From Aphelocoma coerulescens (Eukaryota > Chordata > Aves > Passeriformes > Corvidae), in contig NC_091017.1 in the NCBI RefSeq assembly GCF_041296385.1, positions 15,122,001 through 15,186,000 on the forward strand: DNA of 64,000 nucleotides. Reading direction: 5' to 3'. The notes under the pieces are model-generated. The model saw nothing but the letters and a program-made list of their open reading frames with translations, did not search any database and was not told the DNA's origin. The stretch's first letter is position 1; the number at the start of each line of letters is the position of its first letter. The position numbers and the translations under genes were made by a program. Positions 22,101 to 34,190 of this stretch are shown piece after piece.

Positions 22101-25100
22101 AAAATGAGGCAAATATCATGTGGATGAAATTGCTGACCTCAACTGTACCCTATTGCCCCCTCTCCAACCAGCTTGGGAAGCATGAAAGCAAAAATTAGTG
22201 CATGATGCTGACTTCCTTAAAATCACACAAATAATTTCAATTCAGGTCTTGCATTGATTACATTAAAAAGTAATTTCAGACCACCTCTTGAAGTCCAAGT
22301 TGGTGGGAACAGTTGCTCTATTCCCCTGTTTGCAGGTGGTGGAAACCAGGAGTGGCAGCAGATTCTCCTGAACTGGCCAAGGGTCTGAAGGCTGAGAGAA
22401 ATCATCACACCAACAACAAGGTTGCCTGTCATTACCAGACTTTGACTTGCTGGCCCACCAGGCCCTGCTAAAAAGGTCATCATGTCTTATAGGAGGGAAA
22501 AAACCTGCCCACACTCCCCAGAAAGCCTGAGGAAGCCACATTCCTCCTGTGGGGCAGCCCTCTTCAACTGGTAAAATATGTAATTTCCCCACACCTGGGA
22601 CATGGTACTCACATAAAGCCAGCAACATAAGTGTTAGACAGTCTGGGAGCTCCTCCTCCATAGGCAGAGCTCGTCTCTCCCAGCCAGACCTTCTTGTCTG
22701 GAACGGTCCCACCAACAATCTGGCCAGTGTGGCATTAGGGAAGAAGAGAAAGAGACAACAGTTAAGTTTTTTGGCTACTAAAATAAACAACATTTTGTGC
22801 TTTAGCCAAAGGCTCACTTAGGATGTATGCATTTAAGGGATAACACCCTGAGATGGGATGTCACAGAAACTTGGATCTAAAGGACTAGAAGTAGATTTAC
22901 ATCCTCCCCCCCCCAAAAACTTGCTACCCATGTAAAACATCACTAAATCCAGGTCCCATAATTCTTCTTGTGCTGAGTAGTGCTATATTCTAAGTTATAC
23001 TGTTCTCAGGATCTCAAAATACAAAAAAAAAATGCAGCAGGGAAAATGGGATAACTGTAACTTACATCCCTGAGTAGTTACTACATCAATAAATGAGAAT
23101 GCTGTAAGTGGGTGATGCATGGCATCACACACTTTTGCTCCATGGCAAACTGATGGAGATCATTTATTGTTAGTATTGCTAATCTTATGGGGTTTTTTTT
23201 TTAAATTTACAGTGTCAGCAGAACACAAGCTTTGAGCATCCCTATTTATTGCTAGTAAGAAATGGTGCTTTATTCTGGATTCTCTGCTAACCCCCTGGAA
23301 ACTGAACATAGGAATGATTGAACAGGACAAGGCACCTCCAGGACTTCATATATGGCTGCGGCAAAGGAATCCAGCACTTCAGGGCTCAAGAAATCCCCTC
23401 TTGTTGCACTCCGTCCATTCACATAGTAACTGAAAATGGGGGAAAAAACATAGCCAAAATTAGGGAAAAATACCACCAGTGGTACAAAACATCACTGAAA
23501 GTATTCAGTTGATTGGTACATTTATCCACAGCACGGTTTTTCTGTCCAGTGCTTTTTAGTTTTTGTTTTCCAGATGTGTAGGTCTGTCACTTGTATTTAA
23601 GGGACTATCAGATATAATTACCTCGATGGAGGCAGGATATCACAGAAATTTCCACCAGCAGAAGCATTAGGTTTGTTTGCATCCACTCGTTTAGAATAAG
23701 GAAAACATCACCAAGAGCCAGCTTCTGTATTTCTTCTCTTGTTGAGGAGTCTGACACTCCTATGTGATTACTTGCTTTATTGTATCAAGTTATGTATTAA
23801 AAATATAATATCCCAGAATCTGTCCCTCTGCTGGAATATTTTGGCCACTTGGAGGGCGCCAGAATGTGGGCATCCCTGTGGCATGAAGGTTGCCCTCCAC
23901 CATGAGCAGAAGAGCTTTTAAGTCTGGTTTGTCCACATAAATTGGGATCCCTGTGGTTTTTGCATTTCATCCTATCACTCAGTCCTACCAGAAGTAGCTG
24001 AAGCCTTCCAGCCACAAGAGGAAGCTAAAACCTGATAATCCTAAATTAGTAAAGAACAGTCCAGGAAGGGGAAAGGACATGTTTCATGCCTTTCTAGCAG
24101 CTCAAAATACAGAGATAATTCATGTATTTATGCACATATATAAAAAATAAGTATGTGCCTCTTTTCCCACTGTTATCTGACTGCTGCATGTAAATGTCCT
24201 GCTTTTGACATGCCTTCATATGGAAAAGACTTTCAAACATGTGGAGTTCATGGCCCTGGGGCCAATTTACTCCACTGCCCTTGTGAGCACTTTAAACCTA
24301 CAAATCAAAGTTACTGCACAAGAGCAAAGGGCCATGTGCCAGGGCTGCTTGCACTGTGTGTGGGACCTGAGGGTGAGTTACCCACACAGAGACTGAAATG
24401 ACTCAGAGAACAAACTCAAGGGAGCAGGAGGAGCTGCTGGCACTTCTCCATGGACAAGGGTCAGCCAGACCTGCAGGGCTTTTCCTTTATATCAAATAGA
24501 CATAAATAGAGCAAGCAAAATGATCCTCTTACATATAATGCATTTTCTGCTGCTGTGCTTATGTGACAGCCCCCCACCACAGCTTTTGGGTCTCTGCACC
24601 AAGTAGACCCTTTGGAGACTTCAGCATTTCTGTAATGTGCTCCCTCAATTCATCTCTTATTCTGAACAGAGAAATTTGTGGAGAGGCCCCCAAGAAACTG
24701 TCGAAAGGCACATTTCACCCCTCTTTTCTGTTGAGATTGACAGTTCTGTTCAAATTGACATTTTGTAAAGAAAACGAGGCAGTAGTCAGAGTGATAGTGG
24801 TATCCAAGTGGTACTTACTGGTGCCATGTGACAGAGTCGATGACCTTCCCTCCCGATTTCAGGAAGCTGCAACCAGAGGGCATAGCAGAGAGCAGATGGT
24901 TAGCAGTACCAGTGATGGGTCATGGCCCTCCCACCAGTGCAGCGCCAATCACAGCCCCCTCCCCCCGAGCTGGCAGTACTGATGGTGGGTGCTTGGGGAC
25001 CAGGCTTGCCATGGCATTTATGCAGGCTTTGGGCAGCCTGGCTGCCTCCCCAGGTTGCTGGGAGGATGAACTGATGTTTATATAACACATGGGTGTTTCT

Positions 25101-28100
25101 CAGGCTAAAAGCCCTTGTTGGCACAACCCTAGAGCCAGTGCTCAGTGGAAAAATGTGTGGACCACTAATGTACTGCCAGCAGCTGAGTTTCACCTGGCTG
25201 AGTATTCAAGCCTTGAACTCATGCATGCAGGTAAGATTTTAGTTGTCCTCAGTCAAGGGAAAAAAAATTGTTCAACCCCTACCTTGAAGCTTCTTCGTGC
25301 CTCCTGCATCTAGGGGCAGGCAAGCCACAATTCTCCACACCTGCCCCACCCCAGGGAGTGCTGCTGGCACCTCACACCCCTACCTTCTCAGCAGTCTCTG
25401 AGTGTGCTTTCGGGGCTGCCCAACATCGGGACCATAGAGCTTGGCGTGCTGGTAGAGGGCATAGTTATTCAGGAGCTGGCGTAAGTGGATAAAATCTTGC
25501 CCCAGCTGGAAGCCATCGATGTGGATGCCAGATTTCTTCCTGAAGCTGTTGGGCTCTGAGGAAGACACGTGCACATCAACATCCCACTCTATTTCTGGGG
25601 CACAGAATAGGGCAGTTACATCCAAATGGCAAGCACCAGTCCCCTAAGGCTTCACCTGATCTGGCCTGGTGTGGGTGAGATATTGGAAGATGAGCATGAA
25701 ACCAAAAGCCCAGGGGATACAGCATGCTGCTCTCCAGCACTCTGTCGCAGTCAGTCCCCATAGGTGACATTCTGCACCTCGTGGGACATCATTCACCTCA
25801 TCTCAAAGCCCTAGTAGGATCAACAAAATCATCTCAATTTTGTCATACATGAAATCCCTATTTGTGCTTGGTCTTTGCATATTAAGTGCTTTAATTAATT
25901 AATTTTGAGTTAAATATTTTTAAATTGAATGTTAAAATTAACCCATCAGCCCAGGTACCAAAAAAAATTAAGTTCCATTAATCCCTTGTACACCATAAGA
26001 GTTATCTTTCCGGTGTTTACTGTATACTTTTACAAGTGTTTTAAGATGTTGGATGTATTTTAGTACTTTTTTTAGGTGTTTTTACTTGTACTTTGGTTCC
26101 AAGGCAGATTTCAAAACCCCAGCTCCAACAAACAGCCCAGCCCCCATAGCCATTGCCCTGTAAGCTCCGTGGCAACCTAAATTTTAATGACCCTTATCTC
26201 AACTGATACTACCCCTCTGACAAGGATGAGCCATTGGTGGACAGAGATGATCTGTCAAAGGGAAAACACCAATCACCTTGAACCGAAGGGGTGGGCTGTG
26301 GGCGGGCTGTGGGCGGAGCACAGGCACTATAAAACAAGGAGTAAGAGAAAGACATGCCCCTTGTCTCCAGCCTTGAGGTGGAGTTCAGTGCTGGGAAGGC
26401 CTACTCCTATCAAGGAACTTTTAGTAATTTTTTTTTGGCTTTGGACCAGCCAAAGGCCAGCCTAGCATTGCAAGCCCTTTTTCTCTACCTGAGGTCTAGT
26501 GCTGTTTCAGCCAGAAGATCTAAAATCCCTGCACTCCTGGGGCATACCATCTACCGAGCCATAGGATTCCAAACTTTTATATTTTGCTAATTTTTGTAAT
26601 TTTTCAATTTTTCCGTTTTTAATAAATTATTTTAATTTTTAACTAAGAGTTGTCTCATTTCTCACAAATTTGCTCATTCATTGTGTCTTCTTGTGAAATC
26701 CCTTGTTGCAAATTAAGACCTTAATGTCTCTTAATAAAATATCACCTTGCCTTTATGTGCCATCATCCAAAACATCCAAAGTTACCAGACCATACCCTGT
26801 GGTGGTACTTTTCCAGGTGACGGCTGGCCTGGCCAAAAAGCACTTACCATTCCCAAGCTCCCAGGAGATGTTGTACCTCTGGGAAGCACAGTAGTCCAAC
26901 AATTCCTGGGCATTCGAGCTGTCCCACTGCAAGCCACCTTTCCGCAGCAAGGCATTGAGTCCAAAGATCAGGTGAAACCCTGAGCAGTTTGCAAAGCTGT
27001 AGAGAATATCCAGTGTATTTCCTGCACAGAGGAGAAAGGAGGGGTGTTTATCTCAAGGTTAGAGTGTGCTAGTTGAGCTCTGGCCAAGCAACAATCTTTA
27101 CTGCCTGTATTTATTTAGCCTGATGCCACAGATATGCCAAACTCTCCCAACCAAACAGAAGAAGTCAGGCCTCACTACACAACATTTAACAAGTTTTGAG
27201 AACCTCCCAACTCCTGCAGCTGAATACTATTAAATGTGAGGTGGCAAACAGTGGGAAAAGAGTTCTCTGAATATTTTTCTAAGTGGGTGAAATGTTTCTT
27301 TTTCAGTGATTTCAGCTCCTAACAGCCTATGACCCTTTTACCATGGGGCAGAGAATTGCATCCCCCTGTTTAAGTCTTACTTGTAATGGTGGTGTTTTTG
27401 TGCTTTTTCTGGTTCTGTTCGGCAAGAATCAGCTTCTCCTGGCTAGGCCATTGGGCCAGCAGCAGCTTCTCAACAGCAGCAAATGCAGGTCTCGAGCCAC
27501 AAGCCTCTGTAGGGCAGAAGGGTGATAGGAATTAACTCCTCACCTCCACAGCCAGTGAACCCTTGTTTCAGTGAGCTGACAAAGTGTGGACTGCCATGCC
27601 TGAGGGGCAGATAAGCCAACCTGGCATGCAGTGGTGTGGCTGGGATCACAACCCACCTTGCTGTGGGCAGGAACAGGGCAATGCTTCCTGCACTGCCCGT
27701 CTCATGCAGGGGAAAGTGCTGACTTCCCCGAACGGCTCACTGGCAGGAGTCATAAGACACATTTCCTTCAAATTTCATGTTTTTTCTTGGCATGTAAACC
27801 AGGAACAAGCCATAACCAAAGAGGAAGGCAAAAGCCATAGTCACAGGAAGTGGCCACTTAGCAAAGTGCTATGAGGGAAGAAGTACCACTTGACTTCAAA
27901 ACTGAGCATCACGGGGTTGCAGTAGTGTAGGATTGCACTGTTGTGCTATGTGCCACAGGAACAGACAGGATTTTTTTCATCTGAAACACCTCTTGAAGAA
28001 TTTATGCACTTTTGCTAAGTTCAAAAAGAAAATACCAAGCTCAAGCAGTTGGCAGGGGTCTAGCAGGTTTGTCCTGTCAAAGCGGCAAGAGGGCAAAGCT

Positions 28101-30303
28101 GCACCCCCAGCCCAGCTCTCTGGCTTTGGCAGAGAGATTGAACACTCTGTTCTCCTCAGATTATTTCTTCTGTGTGTTACTTAATTTTCATAATGAAGCT
28201 GCAACTTCTGAGCTGACTTTGACTGCCTCCCAGGCAGTGGGGGAGCTCCCAAGACTGTTGCAGGGAGCAGAAGACAGCAAAGGGACAGTCTCAGCAGATG
28301 CCAGGGAGGGTGCAAGTTTCCCCACATCCTTTCTCACTTTCCCATGGCTGGCACAGCTCTTCCCACAAACCATGCTGAAAGCCCACAGATCTCCTCTCCA
28401 CAGATGATAGCAATACTGACCCTGTGGAGGGCCCCCAATGCTGCTGTTGTGCTCTTGCAGCACTCTCAGCCTGTATCAAAGACCCTCCAAAACCCAGGAT
28501 GGTTTTGAGTCTAACACATTGATGCCCACTTTACCTTGCTGTGCCTGAAGTTCCCAGAGGATTTTTTCTTCTGAAGTTGAATCCTTGTTGGGATCAAAGA
28601 TAAGAAAATCTGTCTCAGTGCCACCAAACCTCAGGAAACCTGGGGACAGGGCCGTTGCCAGGGCACGCAGTTTGGAATTGCTGAGGAAGGAATGCCGAGA
28701 AACAGAAAACCACTATATTTATGTAGACTGTGTTGAGGGTAAACGTGGCAAGCACTTTGAGGACCATGCTGCAGCAGGTGACCTGGGGCTACCCAGTAGC
28801 CTCAGGGCATTCCTGACACTTTGCTGGGATCTGCATCCCAGCCCTCTGTACTGTACACTCTGATGTACAAGACGGACACTGATGGCCAAGTGAGCCAGGA
28901 GAGTGTCTATGAGGCAACAAGGGGAGGACATGCCTGAGGGAACATGGTCATGGGCAGGGAGTCAAATCCTGGGGGCAAAGTAAGGCAAAACTTCAAAACA
29001 GGCTTGTTTTTTTGGTCCTAAACATCCTCCTCCCCCAGATGTTTTGGCTTTGTTTGTGCAACGCCTACATAAATGTCCGGTGAGAAGGTGGACACAAAAC
29101 TGACTTTACATCATCAGCCCCAACTTCCATCGACAACAGCCAAAGCAATTGTGTTTGTGACCAAGGGAGATTAGGACTCCCTGCTGGGACAAGTGTTAGC
29201 TTTATCAAAGCAGGTGTACAAAAGAACATAACTGTGATGTGCTCACACCCCGTGCAGGATGTGCAGCGCCAACACCCAGCCCTCTCTGGGGGACACTGCG
29301 AGGCATCAGAGGGCACCAGGCACATTAGGCACTATCTGCTCCTGGTGACAAACAGCAGATTAGAGGCCACCAAATACTTCCTGCTCCTTGTGGTGGCAGG
29401 GCTGGCCCCAGGCTGAACCCCAAGGTGTACGGTTGGGGCTGGATGTTGGGGACCTGAGCACTTTCCAGTAAAGCTGGTGACACCTTTCTCACCACCTCAG
29501 TGAGGAGGAAAACTGGCAAGTGGTGGGAAGAAGGAAATCAGGACTGGAGGATCCACATGTTCTTTGAATACCTTCACAGATGGTGATCCCACCATCTGCT
29601 TCCCTGGGCAGCCTGTTCCAGTGCATGACCACCCTCTCAGTGAAGAAATTTTTCTTAATATCCAATCTAAACTCTCCCTGGTGCAACTTGAGGCCATTTC
29701 CTCTCCTCCAGTCACTTGTTACCTGGAAGAGACGGACCCATACCTCACTACAACCTCCTTTCCGGTAGTTCGGGAAGCGATAAGGACACCCTGAAGCCTC
29801 TATTTCTCGAGGCCAAACAACCGCAATTCTCTCAGTTTCCTTCTCTTTTTTTGTCCTGCTAGCAAAGCAACTCCTCTCCCCAGCTTATCCCCGAGCTGAC
29901 CCTTGCCTGCATTTACCCAGCCCAGCCACCCCTTCCCCGAGCACAAACGAGCCGGCGAGGCTCGCACCTGCGGAAGGTACCGCGTTCTGCCCTGAGAGGA
30001 TGGAATTAGTGAACCGCGAAGCAGACGGGATCCAGCAGCCTCTTCCCGACCCCAGTTCTAGGGGTGGGGGACTCCCCGTTCCCCCCAGCTCGCTCCGCAG
30101 CGCGTTTGCCGGGATGGCCCACCCTCCCAAGACCTTTTTCCTTTGCCCAAAGGGGCGAGAGGCGGCTCACCTGAGCAAGGCGACATAGCGCGGGTCCCGG
30201 GCGAGGCTGGCATCCAGCGTGAGGGAGAGGAAAGCCGGGCTCACCTCCCCTCGGGGGCTGCCCCGGAGCCCCAGCCGCAGCACCGCCGCCCGCTGCCCCT
30301 CGG

Positions 30304-30335
<32 letters not shown>

Positions 30336-30346
30336 AGCAGCGGCAT
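19019..30346 (-). CDS. HPSE: HPSE, heparanase (complete, 12 exons, 527 aa)
   Basis: Heparanase is an endo-beta-glucuronidase (glycoside hydrolase family 79) that cuts heparan sulfate in lysosomes and outside the cell. Twelve exons join in frame to 527 residues, close to the 523 I recall for chicken and 543 for human. Residues 1-16 are a Leu-rich signal peptide ([16 protein letters not shown]). The catalytic acid is Glu208 in GNEPNSF and the nucleophile Glu327 in [12 protein letters not shown], matching human Glu225 and Glu343. The region around residues 105-150 corresponds to the linker removed when the proenzyme is processed into small and large subunits. Sequons NTT and NIS are kept. The C-terminus ends [20 protein letters not shown] plus Ile, the conserved C-terminal domain strand. 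Low intron conservation and an LTR insertion do not disturb the frame. Confidence 0.98.
19903..20049 (-). CDS. HPSE: HPSE exon 11
   Basis: Residues 426-474, [20 protein letters not shown] through [16 protein letters not shown], part of the C-terminal beta domain. Donor GTGAGT. Confidence 0.96.
20204..20322 (-). CDS. HPSE: HPSE exon 10
   Basis: Residues 387-425, [17 protein letters not shown] through [10 protein letters not shown], two bases of Asn426 left. Donor GTAAGC. Confidence 0.96.
21979..22093 (-). CDS. HPSE: HPSE exon 9
   Basis: Residues 348-386, [31 protein letters not shown] and ANFEPLP. Donor GTATGT. Confidence 0.96.
22613..22719 (-). CDS. HPSE: HPSE exon 8 (nucleophile exon)
   Basis: Residues 313-347, [20 protein letters not shown] and [15 protein letters not shown]. 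Contains the nucleophile Glu327. Acceptor GGCCAG, donor GTGAGT, two bases of Met348 remaining. Confidence 0.96.
23336..23429 (-). CDS. HPSE: HPSE exon 7
   Basis: Residues 281-312, [20 protein letters not shown] onward to IYEVLE. The donor is GTGCCT, which is weak after the GT dinucleotide. Confidence 0.94.
24819..24866 (-). CDS. HPSE: HPSE exon 6 (48 nt)
   Basis: Small exon for [16 protein letters not shown] (residues 265-280, two bases of His281). Acceptor TTGCAG, donor GTAAGT. Recognised from family identity, since the open frame is too short to stand out. Confidence 0.94.
25384..25555 (-). CDS. HPSE: HPSE exon 5
   Basis: Completes Glu208 and encodes PNSFRKKSG through [19 protein letters not shown] (to residue 264). 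Donor GTAGGG. Confidence 0.96.
25906..26666 (+). mobile_element. LTR-like element in HPSE intron 4, plus strand (antisense to HPSE)
   Basis: Holds a promoter-like core: two overlapping GGGCTGTGGGCGG boxes (26293-26305 and 26304-26316), then TATAAAA (26328-26334), then about 290 bp later AATAAA (26621-26626) and a GTTGTCTCATTTCTCACA end. This is U3-R-U5 order. A 5 bp AATTT lies on both sides (25901-25905, 26667-26671) of TG...CA ends, which would be a target-site duplication. The region is AT-rich, so that match could be chance. The core from 26180 rightwards is safer than the left end. Confidence 0.5.
26848..27021 (-). CDS. HPSE: HPSE exon 4
   Basis: Residues 150-207, [24 protein letters not shown] and YNISWELGN. 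The last base is the first base of the catalytic Glu208 codon. Donor GTAAGT. Confidence 0.96.
27381..27506 (-). CDS. HPSE: HPSE exon 3
   Basis: Residues 108-149, the removable linker and the start of the large subunit, with [19 protein letters not shown] and sequon NTT. The acceptor CTACAG was confirmed by the split Glu codon with exon 2. Donor GTAAGA. Confidence 0.93.
28535..28680 (-). CDS. HPSE: HPSE exon 2
   Basis: Residues 59-107, including [20 protein letters not shown], the end of the small-subunit core. It runs into the linker and leaves one base for Glu108. Donor GTAAAG. Confidence 0.95.
29540..29800 (-). mobile_element. CR1 LINE fragment in HPSE intron 1, same strand as HPSE
   Basis: CR1 3' region without the terminal repeat: CCTGGGCAGCCTGTTCCAGT-like block, TTAATATCCAATCTAAACTC, AACTTGAGGCCATTTCCTCT, then GGAAGCGATAAGGACACCCT. 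It lies close to the HPSE CpG island. Confidence 0.82.
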
Positions 30347-30470
30347 CCTCCGCTCCCGGCCCGCCGCGCCGCCGGCACCACCCCCGCGGAGGGCGGGCCC
30401 GGGGCTGCAGCGCTCCGCTCCCCGCCGGGAAGAGCCGCGCTGGCGTGAGCAGGACCTTCCTCACCCTCTG
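29930..30470. promoter_or_regulatory. HPSE: HPSE CpG-rich promoter and exon 1 region
   Basis: High GC and CpG around exon 1 and about 120 bp upstream of the ATG, with CCGCCC-type boxes and no TATA box. The transcription start is not resolved. Confidence 0.65.
30171..30346 (-). CDS. HPSE: HPSE exon 1
   Basis: Residues 1-58 and two bases of Ser59: signal peptide, then [20 protein letters not shown], typical of bird heparanase. The ATG has A at -3. Donor GTGAGC. Poly-Leu is encoded by CTG runs. Confidence 0.95.
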
Positions 30471-31027
30471 GAAGGGCTCCAACAGCATCTTCGAGCCTCA
30501 AATCAGCACCAAGACGCCCGAAACTCGGGGTTACCCAAACACCTCAACCATTGCAAAATAAACCTGTGTTTCCAGCTGGTTCCTTCCCTGCTCGCACCTT
30601 TGCACCCTTGCAGCCGCCTCCTCCAGCATCCCGCCCTGCCCGAGCGGCCGTGGACATTTCCGTGTACAAGCAGCGGGCTGGAAAATGGCTACAGGCTGAA
30701 CGCTGCCGCTCCAGGGCTGAGATGTCAGCCTGGCACCCCAGGTGCCTCCTCCACTGCGGGAACCCGAGTCCAAGCAGCACACAGCCGTGTCAGGCTGAAA
30801 CCCGCCTCTCCCTGCTGCACTGTTGGAACAAGTGTACGTCCTAATTACAGAGGCACGAAGCTTGGAATTACTGTTACAGAAAGATTCAGGTCGGCTCTGG
30901 GCCTGCGCCCCAGGTGCTCCCTGCAGAGTCCAGTCTCTACCGAAACTCCTCCTTTCGCGGCAGCTGGCCTTGCCCGGGAGGCCTGTCGGGAAAGAGCCAG
31001 CTGCAGCCACGGGGCAGGTATGGCTTA

Positions 31028-31650
31028 GTATCATAGAATGGCTTCCAAACCCCACACCATGGGCAGGGATGCCTCCCACTAGACCAGGTTGCTCAAAGCC
31101 CCATCCAGCCTGGCCTTGAACACTTCCAGGAATGAGATGTCCACAGCTTCTCTGGGCAACCTGATGCCTCACCACCCGCACAGTAAATAATTTCTTCCTG
31201 ACATCAAGTCTAAACTAACCCTCCTTCAGCTTTAGGCTGCTCCCCTCTTGTCCTATCACTCCGTGCCCTTGTAAAAAGTCTCTCTCCAGCTCTCTTGTTG
31301 TCCCTTCAGCTACTAGAAGGTGCTCTAAGGTCACCCTGGAGCATTCTCCTGTCCAGACTGAACAAACCCAGGTCTTTCAGCCTCTCTTCAAAGGAGAGTT
31401 GCTCCAGCCCTCTGATCACCTTTGTGGCCTCCTAACAGGTCCACATCCTTCTTTTTTTGAGGGACCCACAGCTGGATGCAGTACCACAGATGGAGTCCGG
31501 AGTAGAGGGAGACAGTCACCTCCCTCGACCTACTGCCCACTCTCCCTTTGATGCAGCCCAGATTACAGTTTGCTTTCTGGACTGCAAGAATGTTTCTAAG
31601 TTTCTATGCACACTGCTGAAACATTTGCAGAGTTTTTAATCAATTCCACT
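31028..31650 (-). mobile_element. Longer CR1 LINE 3' fragment, antisense
   Basis: Starts ATCATAGAATGGCTTCCAAA and continues for over 500 bp through CTGTCCAGACTGAACAAACC and GTCTTTCAGCCTCTCTTCAA to GATGCAGCCCAGATTACAGT. This is the longest CR1 copy in the window and extends back into the former coding region. It lies upstream of HPSE. Confidence 0.88.
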
Positions 31651-34141
31651 CAGCACCACCATTGCATTTTCCACCTGCACCAGTTCATCCTGAAGTGTCC
31701 ATGTTTCGTGTGAAGTTTGTTCTGAAAACAGCTGTCTGCTGGAACAGGCTGCGAATCTGTTACTTTATTTGGGTGCAGCACTTCCCACACACACCGAAGT
31801 TTGGGCATTAATCAGTGTGGCTCAAGTGCTCGCCTGCCTGGCCCTTCCGGTTCCTGCTTGCTCTACATTTTTGTACTATTAAGTAACTCTCCACCAGAAC
31901 TAGAAGAACGCGACCAAATTAATTCTGTTGCTGATAAACACATCCATGGCCCTGCCAAAAAGGAAACATCAGTGACACTTCTGACTGTCCCAGTATCTTA
32001 GTCAGGGTAATGCTTCCCATTTTGGGGGTGCAGCACCAATTACGTTCCTACGCCCCAGGAAGGGCTGGGGTGACTATCTGCCAGAGGAGTAACTCATCTA
32101 TCAGCAGATGACTGGAGTACCAAACAAACTACCCAGCCCCATGGGTAAACTAAGGATATAAGAATGTAGTTCAGTGTGTGAGAAACCATTGCTGCAAACC
32201 TAGCTAAGGTTGTTACTACAGGTACAGGAAAGGTCAGGAGCCGTCAGGCAAGATGCAGCCGGTGCACAATTTTTTCTGTTGGAATTCACTACTTCTGCCT
32301 TCATTTCCTCGATGTTCTTCTTTGAGAAGAGGCACTTTGAGGCACTTGCCACTGTGGTGTATTTCTCACAGCAAAGGCACAAGGTCTATTTCAAATGGTC
32401 AAGGCTATGGTCTGGATTTAGTTGCTGTGTGCAGATGTGTGTATGTAAATTCTAGCACATGTTGTGTTTTTAGCAGTCTGCAAAACCTTGTATCTGGAAA
32501 ACAATGCCCTCCAGCATTAGCTTAAGAGCTTGAAGTACTAAATGAGAAGCGGCAGCTTTTGCCTGGGCATTTTTCACATAGTTTTATACACATTTTAAAA
32601 TACTGCAGAGTAGGGGAGATCATTACAGATGTATTTGGACTCATGGAAATTAGTCCAGAATTTGAGTGGTGCCCTATGAGCTCCAAGGGGAGCACTTAAG
32701 AAGTAGGACTAGGCTTAAGCCCACTTGAGTGTTACTTGAAATCAGCTCTAAACAAGCATCCCATCCCACTTCCTCACTCCACAGAAAGCCTACACACTGC
32801 CTTGTGACATTCAAATGCTTTGGTCTTGCAGCTCCTATCAGGCAGTCCTGCTTCTCCCGTGACAGATGCCATTAGACACCCTGTGATGACTAGGTTTTTA
32901 TAACTAGAAAGAACTAAAAATAAAACCTTCCAAGAATTTCAACTGTCTGATAGCAGCAGCACCATGCTATTGCTAACAGGGGCACCACTGCTGTTCCTGG
33001 GCAAGCACCAAGATCTGATACATTTATATCTATATGTATGTCAGTGCTTTACCTTGTGCATACTAAGGGAATTCAGAAGGAAGGAGCTGCCTGTACAAAA
33101 GGCAAACAATTCTTGTGGCAGAGCAGTGTTTGGGCAGGTGAACAGAGCTGACTTGTGTCAGAGTACTGTTCTGTTTCTATGTAAGAAGCCTCAGGAAGAG
33201 GAAACTAAGGCTAAGCTGATGCCAAGAAAGCATGGAAACTGTAAAAACAGAGATGCCTGTCAAAGTGGTTTTGTAAGGTATCCTTCCTCCCTGCTGCAAG
33301 CCTGCAGCCAGACCTTGTCCTGACAGCACACAGCTCTCAGCACTCCCAGCTGGTTTTATTTCTGAAGCCAGTTGGTTATGGGAGTCTGAGATGGCACACA
33401 CTGTTTGTTCAGAGATGGAAATGACACCTTGGGTCTAGATTTTAGCAGCTCTCTTTGAAATGCACATAGAGATTAAATGAAGCTTTAAAAGGAAGGACAA
33501 AGTGAGAGCTAGGCAGGACTAACTCACATGGAAACAGCTTTCCAGAACACAGGAACACAATAGGTCTCATTCACACAATGAAAATTAACAGCTAAATGAT
33601 ACCCTAAGCCTGACTCTCTTACCAGTCCTTCCAGGGAGACAGTTTTCAGTAAGTTATGTACAGGGGTTCTTGAGAGAACAGAATTATGACTCAGGGGAAG
33701 GAAGGGAATCACAAAAACACAAGAACTAGTCTGTGTGGGCAAGCTGGAAAGTGGAGTGAATGGAAATAAAAACTGAGAAATATGCTCTGAGGTTTTAGGT
33801 CAGAACATCTCTCTGCACCTGAACAGACTTGCACACACAATAGCTCTGATCCAATTTACTGTGGGTTGTGAAGATATGGCAGGAACATCCATGTTTTTAT
33901 GACCTACTTTAGCTTTGAAGCATCTACCATTATTTTACATAGAAATAAGATAAATTCATCAATGTTGCTTCTTTCCCTTTAACACAGGCCTTAGGACACA
34001 AACATCCGTTTGAAGCAAGAGAGAAATACTTGCTTTTCCAAAACATCTTGAACCCATCCTTAGCATAAGCTTTCCCATAGCACATCCCCCCATAACAGAC
34101 ATTTACCAAACTAATGCATACCCATTCCAACACCTTGCATG

Positions 34142-34142
<1 letters not shown>

Positions 34143-34186
<44 letters not shown>
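34143..34186. repeat. (TA)22 microsatellite
   Basis: 44 bp of uninterrupted TA, followed by a few imperfect AT units. Likely polymorphic and able to form a cruciform. Confidence 0.97.

Positions 34187-34190
<4 letters not shown>

Noticed and set aside
30006..31181. Frames of 160-269 codons around HPSE exon 1
   Set aside because: They run through CpG-rich or CR1 DNA without matching any protein I know; the true exon 1 is 176 nt.
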